Of a stretch of DNA of 12,817 bases, positions 8,907 through 12,817 are shown one piece after another. The stretch's first letter is position 1, and each line of letters opens with the position of its first letter. The position numbers and the translations under genes were made by a program. Below the pieces are notes generated by a model that was not told the origin of the DNA, searched no databases, and saw only the letters and a program-made list of their open reading frames with translations. The DNA comes from an uncultured Clostridia bacterium. GTDB lineage: Bacteria; Bacillota; Clostridia; Christensenellales; Aristaeellaceae. Location of the stretch: assembly GCA_944363005.1 (NCBI GenBank), contig CALVTV010000023.1, positions 1 to 12,817 on the forward strand. Direction: 5' to 3'.

Positions 8907-8922
8907 CGGGGAAAATTCCCCG
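8907..8922. repeat. Inverted repeat in the ilvN-ilvC gap
   Basis: CGGGGAA-AA-TTCCCCG, arms of 7 with a 2-base centre. In the operon mRNA it can fold as a 6-bp stem with a 4-base loop, 42 bases before the ilvC ATG. No T run follows in the minus direction, so it is not a normal terminator. A segmental RNA stability element, or a binding site, is possible. Confidence 0.5.
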
Positions 8923-8961
8923 GGTGTCAGGTGACGTGTGTTGCTGCTTGGGCCGGGCCAA

Positions 8962-9489
8962 TCAGTCGAAGATGTCGGACGTCATGACGCCGTCGCCGCG
9001 CTCGAGGGCGACCATGCCGGTGCGCACCAGCTCCAGCACGCCGTAATCCTCCAGCAGGCTGAGCAGCGAGGCGATCTTGTCGTTTTCCCCCGTGATCTGC
9101 AAGATCATCGAGGACTTGGTCACGTCGAGCACCTTCGCCTTGAAGATGTCCACCAGGCGCATGAGCCCTTCGCGCTCGGCGGGCCCGGCCTTGACCTTGA
9201 CCAGCAGCAGCTGGCGCTCCACGGCGTTGCGGCTGTGCATGACCTGCACCTTCTGTACGCAGATGAGCTTGTAAAGCTGCTGCACGAGCTGTTCAATGTG
9301 CGCGTCGTCGCCCTTGACGACGATGGTGATGCGGGAGACCTCGTCATCCTGCGTCGGGCCGACGGCCAGGCTCTCGATGTTGAATCCCCGGCGGGAGAAC
9401 AGGCCGGAGACGCGCGAGAGCACGCCCGGCTCGTTGTCCACGAGCACGCCGACGGTATAGCGGCGCAGATTTTCAGGATGGATGTACAT
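8962..9489 (-). CDS. ilvN: Acetolactate synthase, regulatory (small) subunit
   Basis: Regulatory subunit of acetolactate synthase, 175 aa. It binds the catalytic subunit and confers feedback inhibition by branched-chain amino acids, usually valine. The N-terminal ACT domain (about 9-80) shows YTVGVLVDNEPGVLSRVSGLF, then RRGFNIESLAVGPT and SRITIVV; the C-terminal domain follows (about 85-165) with RQLLLVKV and LEDYGVLELVRTG. The length is typical of the IlvN/IlvH family in Firmicutes. It starts 12 bases after the ilvB stop with GGAGG as ribosome site and lies 96 bases before ilvC. ilvH would be an equally valid name. Confidence 0.96.
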   Translation of the reverse strand: MYIHPENLRRYTVGVLVDNEPGVLSRVSGLFSRRGFNIESLAVGPTQDDEVSRITIVVKGDDAHIEQLVQQLYKLICVQKVQVMHSRNAVERQLLLVKVKAGPAEREGLMRLVDIFKAKVLDVTKSSMILQITGENDKIASLLSLLEDYGVLELVRTGMVALERGDGVMTSDIFD

Positions 9490-9501
9490 GGTAAACCTCC
9501 G

Positions 9502-11211
9502 TCAATTCAGGCAGAAGGAGTCAATCGGGGAGCCGGGCGCGACCATCGGCGCGACCATCTCGTCGATATCCAGCAGGCACTCGATGAGGCAGGGGCCGCC
9601 GCGCTGCACAGCCTTTTCAAACGCCGCGCTGAACGCCGCGAGGTTGCTCACGCGCTCGGCGGGCAGGCCGTAAGCGTCGGCCAGCTTGAGGAAGTCCGGG
9701 CCGCGGTCGAGCGTCGTCTGGCTGTAGCGATGGCCGAAGAAGAGCGTCTGCCACTGGCGAACCATGCCCAGCGTGCCGTTGTTGAAGATGACGACGATCA
9801 CCGGGATGTGGTAATAGGCGATGGTGGACAGCTCCGTCAGGTTCATGCGGAAGGAGCCGTCGCCCGTGACCAGCACGACCGGCTTTTTTTCCGGATCGCT
9901 GGTCGCCGCGCCCATCGCCGCGCCCAGGCCAAAGCCCATGGTGCCCAGGCCGCCGCTGGTAATCAGCTGACGCACGCGCTTGAAGGGGAAATACTGCGCC
10001 GTCCACATCTGATGCTGGCCGACGTCCGTGGCCACAGTGATCTGCGGGGCAATGGAGGCCATCGCGCCCAGAATCTTGCGCGGCTCGAAGAGCTCGTCGC
10101 TCAGGTAGTTCTCCATCATGCTGCACGCCTGCTGCATCCACTGCTCGTGGTGCTTTTGGGAAACGCGCGAGAGCAGCAGCTCCAGCACGATGCGCGCATC
10201 GCCGGTGATGTGCAGCGTGGTGGAGACGTTCTTGTTGATCTCCGCGCGGTCGATATCGATGTGCAGCACCTTGGCGCCGGGGGCAAACGTCTCCGCCTTG
10301 CCCAGCGCGCGGTCGGAGAAGCGCACACCCACCGCGATGAGCAGGTCACAACGCTGCATAGCGATGTTCGCCGCGTGCGTGCCGTGCATGCCGAGCATAC
10401 CGAGCATGCGCGGGTTGTCGGCTGGCACCGCGCCCAGGCCCATGAGCGTGGAGACGATCGGCGCATCCGCGCGCTCGGCCAGCTCCTGAAGCTGCGCCTG
10501 CGCGCCGGAGAGGATCACGCCGCCGCCGCAGTAGATGAGCGGGCAATGCGCCTCCGCAATCAGCTGCGCGGCCTGCTCCAGCCGCGGTTCCGCCTTGACC
10601 TTGTAGCGCTCGAGCGCCTCGCCTTCGGGGCGCAGCTGCGCCGTCGGGTGCTTCATCGACAGGCGCGGGATCAGCTCCTCGCCGGAGAGCGGGGTATATT
10701 CCGTCTCGGCGATCTGCACGTCCTTGGGGATATCCACCAGCACCGGGCCGGGGCGGCCATTGGACGCGATGAAGAACGCCTCGCGCAGGGTGTCGGCCAG
10801 GCGCTCCACGCGCGTGACCATGTAGTTGTGCTTGGTGATGGGCATGGTGATGCCGGAGATGTCCGCCTCCTGGAAGGAGTCGGTGCCCATCAGCGACTGG
10901 GGCACATTGCCGGTGATGAACACGACCGGCGTGGAATCCATGTAGGCGGTGGCAATCGGCGTCACCAGGTTCGTGGCGCCGGGGCCGCTGGTGGCGATGC
11001 AGACGCCCGTCTTCCCGCTGGCGCGCGCGTAACCGTCCGCCGCGTGGCCCGCATGCTGCTCATGCGCGGTCAGCACGTGATGAATGCGGTCCTGGCGCTG
11101 ATACAATGCGTCGTAAATGGGCAGCACGGCGCCGCCGGGAAAGCCGAAAACCGTGCCCACGCCCTGCTCGATCAGGCATTCGATCAGGATCTCTGCTCCA
11201 TTGAGTTTCAT
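9502..11211 (-). CDS. ilvB: Acetolactate synthase, catalytic (large) subunit
   Basis: Thiamine diphosphate enzyme that joins two pyruvates, or pyruvate and 2-oxobutyrate, as the first step of valine/isoleucine/leucine synthesis; 569 aa. The N-terminal domain has the catalytic Glu51 in HEQHAGHAADGYARASG and the SGPGATNLVTPIA motif. The central FAD/nucleotide-like domain contains GGGVILSG and GMLGMHGT. The C-terminal domain carries the ThDP/Mg motif GDGSFRMN (from 450) ending in FNNGTLGMVRQWQ (from 476), typical of acetohydroxyacid synthase. I choose ATG 11211 because AGGAG lies 8 bases upstream; an in-frame GTG six bases earlier is too close to that site. It is the first gene of the ilvBNCD operon, behind a T-box leader. 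Confidence 0.97.
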   Translation of the reverse strand: MKLNGAEILIECLIEQGVGTVFGFPGGAVLPIYDALYQRQDRIHHVLTAHEQHAGHAADGYARASGKTGVCIATSGPGATNLVTPIATAYMDSTPVVFITGNVPQSLMGTDSFQEADISGITMPITKHNYMVTRVERLADTLREAFFIASNGRPGPVLVDIPKDVQIAETEYTPLSGEELIPRLSMKHPTAQLRPEGEALERYKVKAEPRLEQAAQLIAEAHCPLIYCGGGVILSGAQAQLQELAERADAPIVSTLMGLGAVPADNPRMLGMLGMHGTHAANIAMQRCDLLIAVGVRFSDRALGKAETFAPGAKVLHIDIDRAEINKNVSTTLHITGDARIVLELLLSRVSQKHHEQWMQQACSMMENYLSDELFEPRKILGAMASIAPQITVATDVGQHQMWTAQYFPFKRVRQLITSGGLGTMGFGLGAAMGAATSDPEKKPVVLVTGDGSFRMNLTELSTIAYYHIPVIVVIFNNGTLGMVRQWQTLFFGHRYSQTTLDRGPDFLKLADAYGLPAERVSNLAAFSAAFEKAVQRGGPCLIECLLDIDEMVAPMVAPGSPIDSFCLN

Positions 11212-11217
11212 GTTCAC

Positions 11218-11493
11218 TTCTCCTTTGGTTCTGAAAAAGCAGCCTTCCTCCCTCGTTTAGGGCGAAAGGCTGCTTCGCGGTACCACCTAAATTCCGTGCC
11301 TGCGCACGCTCGACGGGCACGTTCATGCCCTATCCCCTGTAACGGTGGGCATCCGGCAGACCTACTGGGCTTGCGCCGTTCAGCCTGCGGCTCAGAGGCG
11401 ACCAGGCCACGTCTTGCGCAGGAACCTCGCACCAGCGTTCCCTCGCTTCGCGCTCCCCCGTGGCTTCTTCCCCGTCATCGCCGGAAATGATAT
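11218..11493 (-). ncRNA. T-box leader (tRNA-sensing riboswitch) of the ilv operon
   Basis: Transcription-attenuation leader of about 260 bases between the promoter and ilvB. The T-box AATTTAGGTGGTACCGCG (11276-11293) is an excellent match; its UGGU (11282-11285) can pair with an uncharged ACCA 3' end, fitting tRNAs with A73. Stem I is recognisable: base CGGC/GCCG (11480-11483 with 11388-11391), K-turn elements GATGA (11475-11479) and TGAG (11391-11394), and a distal stem GGAAC/GTTCC. Just before TCGCC on the 3' side lies CUG-G (specifier 11403-11405), a Leu codon followed by a purine. GUG (Val, 11408-11410) is the alternative. A stem III hairpin GGGCA/TGCCC (11315-11330) and the terminator follow. 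Known T-boxes on ilv genes read Leu, Ile or Val. Confidence 0.93.
11234..11275 (-). terminator. T-box attenuator terminator
   Basis: On the minus strand AAGCAGCCTT (11266-11275) pairs perfectly with AAGGCTGCTT (11237-11246), with an inner CCCT/AGGG extension, and ends in a T run (11234-11238). It starts right after the T-box, so pairing of the antiterminator with uncharged tRNA would prevent its formation. Confidence 0.93.
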
Positions 11494-11499
11494 ACGAAC

Positions 11500-11528
11500 A
11501 TCTTACCATGTGCGGCGGGGGATGTCAA
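11500..11528 (-). promoter_or_regulatory. Promoter of the ilvBNCD operon
   Basis: Minus strand TTGACA (11523-11528), 17-base spacer, TAAGAT (11500-11505). Transcription should start near 11493, at the 5' end of the T-box leader. Directly upstream, CACTTT and AAAGTG (11530-11535, 11544-11549) form an inverted repeat. Confidence 0.88.
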
Positions 11529-11604
11529 GCACTTTAACGTGAAAAAGTGAACGCATTTCCACAAAGGCATGAAATGTATTCATCTTTGTTTGCGTTCGCT
11601 CCGC
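11529..11604. other. Intergenic stretch upstream of the ilv promoter
   Basis: AT-richer than its surroundings and without an ORF. It holds two inverted repeats: CACTTT-N8-AAAGTG (11530-11549), abutting the ilv -35 box, and the widely spaced GAACGCA/TGCGTTC (11549-11555, 11591-11597). I see no further gene or RNA. Confidence 0.5.
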
Positions 11605-11646
11605 AAAAAAAGGACGCGATGGCTTCGCCTGCCGCCGCGTCCTTTT
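11605..11646 (-). terminator. Rho-independent terminator of proS
   Basis: AAAAGGACGCG (11636-11646 on the minus strand) pairs over 11 bases with CGCGTCCTTTT (11608-11618), with an inner GGC/GCC pairing, followed by a run of T (11605-11611). It lies 73 bases after the proS stop. Confidence 0.9.
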
Positions 11647-11719
11647 CCTTATTCAAACCCAAATGTGCGCTTTGCAAGCGCAACCCGTCTGAGCAAGCCT
11701 GATCTTGTTGTCAGGTTGA

Positions 11720-12817
11720 TCAATACGCCTTAGCGAAGTAGATGACCTTCTTGGCCGGCTTGCCGCAGCAGACGCACGTCTCGCCGATGGGCGTCTGGTC
11801 GAACGGCATGCAGCGGGAGCTGGCGGAGAATTTCTCCTTGATCTCGTCCTCGCAGGCCTGCTCGCCGCACCACATCGCCTTCGCGTAGCCGCCGTTGACC
11901 TGCTCGCCCAGCTCTTCCATGGTATGCACGTCGGCGGTGTGCGCGTCGCGGAAAGCGCGCGCCGTTTCAAACATGTTCTGCTGCACGGCGTCGAGCATGG
12001 CGGAAATCGCGCTCTCCAGGCCCTCGATCGCCAGCGGCGCCTTTTCGTAGGTGTCGCGGCGCACGCTCATGACCTGTCCCTGCTCCAGATCGCGCGGGCC
12101 AACCTCCACGCGCACCGGCACGCCCTTGAGCTCCCACTCGTTGAACTTCCAGCCCGGGGTCACGTTGTCGCGGTCGTCGAACTTGACGCGCATGCCCGCG
12201 GCGGCCAGGCGGTCGGCCACGGCCTTCGCGCCCTCCAGCACGCCCGGCTTGTGCGCGGCCACCGGCACCACGACCACCTGAATCGGGGCGATCTTCGGCG
12301 GCAGCTTCAGGCCGCGCTCGTCGCCATGGGTCATGATGATCGCGCCAATCAGGCGGGTGGACACGCCCCAGCTCGTCTCATGCGCGTACTTGAGGGTGCC
12401 GTCCTTGTCGAGGAACTGAATTTCAAACGGCTCGGAGAAGTTGGTGCCGAAGTTGTGGCTGGTGCCGCTCTGCAGCGCCTTGCCGTCCTGCATCATCGCC
12501 TCGACGGAATACGTCGCGCGCGCGCCGGCAAACTTCTCCTTGTCGCTCTTCTGGCCGCAGTAGACCGGAACCGCCAGCACCTGCTCACAGAAGTCGCGAT
12601 AGACGCCCAGCATCTGCATGGTCTCCTCCTGCGCCTCCTCGGCGGTGGCGTGGATGGTATGGCCCTCCTGCCAGAGGAACTCAGCCGTGTGCAGGAAGGG
12701 GCGGGTCGTCTTTTCCCAGCGCATGACGGAACACCACTGGTTGTACTTGAGCGGCAGGTCGCGCCAGCTCTGCACCCACTTGGCGTACATCGTGCAGAAG
12801 ATCGTCTCGCTCGTCGG
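11720..12817 (-). CDS. proS: Prolyl-tRNA synthetase, archaeal/eukaryal type, partial (N-terminus off the right edge)
   Basis: Charges tRNA-Pro with proline in the cytoplasm. The visible 365 residues begin in class II motif 2 (PTSETIFCTMYAKWVQSWRDLP), include QSGTSHNFGTNF and the motif 3 region SWGVSTRLIGAIIMTHGDERG, then the anticodon-binding domain (from about IQVVVVPVAAHKPG) and a C-terminal zinc-binding-like domain with Cys in WCGEQACEDEI, RCMPF and CVCCGKP, ending in KVIYFAKAY. This C-terminal extension and the conserved terminal Tyr mark the short ProRS type without the bacterial editing insertion. An internal ATG at 12790 is not the start, because the conserved frame continues to the window edge. 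The stop is TGA at 11720-11722, with a strong terminator 73 bases on. Confidence 0.95.
   Translation of the reverse strand, partial: PTSETIFCTMYAKWVQSWRDLPLKYNQWCSVMRWEKTTRPFLHTAEFLWQEGHTIHATAEEAQEETMQMLGVYRDFCEQVLAVPVYCGQKSDKEKFAGARATYSVEAMMQDGKALQSGTSHNFGTNFSEPFEIQFLDKDGTLKYAHETSWGVSTRLIGAIIMTHGDERGLKLPPKIAPIQVVVVPVAAHKPGVLEGAKAVADRLAAAGMRVKFDDRDNVTPGWKFNEWELKGVPVRVEVGPRDLEQGQVMSVRRDTYEKAPLAIEGLESAISAMLDAVQQNMFETARAFRDAHTADVHTMEELGEQVNGGYAKAMWCGEQACEDEIKEKFSASSRCMPFDQTPIGETCVCCGKPAKKVIYFAKAY

Noticed and set aside
8866..8961. Separate promoter for ilvC
   Set aside because: CTGACA is present, but no acceptable -10 lies 16-18 bases downstream.
8938..11490. 850-aa open frame on the plus strand opposite ilvB and ilvN
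   Set aside because: Covers two certain genes and the T-box leader on the other strand; Arg/His/Asp-rich shadow composition and no ribosome site.
12788..12790. ATG as start of a 356-aa proS
   Set aside because: The frame upstream reads PTSETIFCT, conserved motif 2 of the synthetase, so the gene continues beyond the window.

Overview
The window looks like the chromosome of a GC-rich member of the Firmicutes, most likely a Clostridia lineage such as Christensenellales or Oscillospirales; the lineage is an inference. The signs are a T-box leader, strong Shine-Dalgarno sites, Rho-independent terminators with T runs, and four promoters with a 17-base spacer. A FeoA-FeoB fusion with a small Cys-rich FeoB-associated protein and a short archaeal/eukaryal-type prolyl-tRNA synthetase also fit. 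No mobile element, CRISPR array, tRNA or rRNA was seen.

Region 1 (1-6156) alternates carbohydrate/envelope genes with iron uptake. A polytopic membrane protein with a GTG start runs off the left edge on the minus strand. Diverging from it is a two-gene iron operon, feoAB (FeoA domain fused to FeoB) plus a 53-aa Cys-rich membrane protein, with a well-formed promoter and a palindrome over its -10 box. This operon meets, at a shared bidirectional terminator, a second minus-strand operon: a family-9-like carbohydrate-binding protein and, overlapping it by 11 bases, a second membrane protein clearly related to the one at the left edge. The two related membrane proteins therefore flank feoAB.

Region 2 (6157-11528) is a branched-chain amino acid operon on the minus strand, ilvB-ilvN-ilvC-ilvD: both acetolactate synthase subunits, ketol-acid reductoisomerase and dihydroxyacid dehydratase, the first three common steps to valine and isoleucine and to the leucine precursor. 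It starts from a consensus promoter and a T-box leader whose best specifier candidate is a Leu codon (CUG), and ends at a hairpin terminator. The main anomaly is an in-frame TGA in ilvD at codon 494 of 556, after which the frame continues with good IlvD C-terminal sequence to a normal TAA.

Region 3 (11605-12817) is the 3' two thirds or so of proS on the minus strand, running off the right edge, with its own strong terminator.

I did not find a clearly new multi-gene defence or mobile system. The points most worth a second look are the interrupted ilvD, the paired membrane proteins (one with an added C-terminal module and a carbohydrate-binding partner), the palindrome in the feo promoter, and the T-box specifier.
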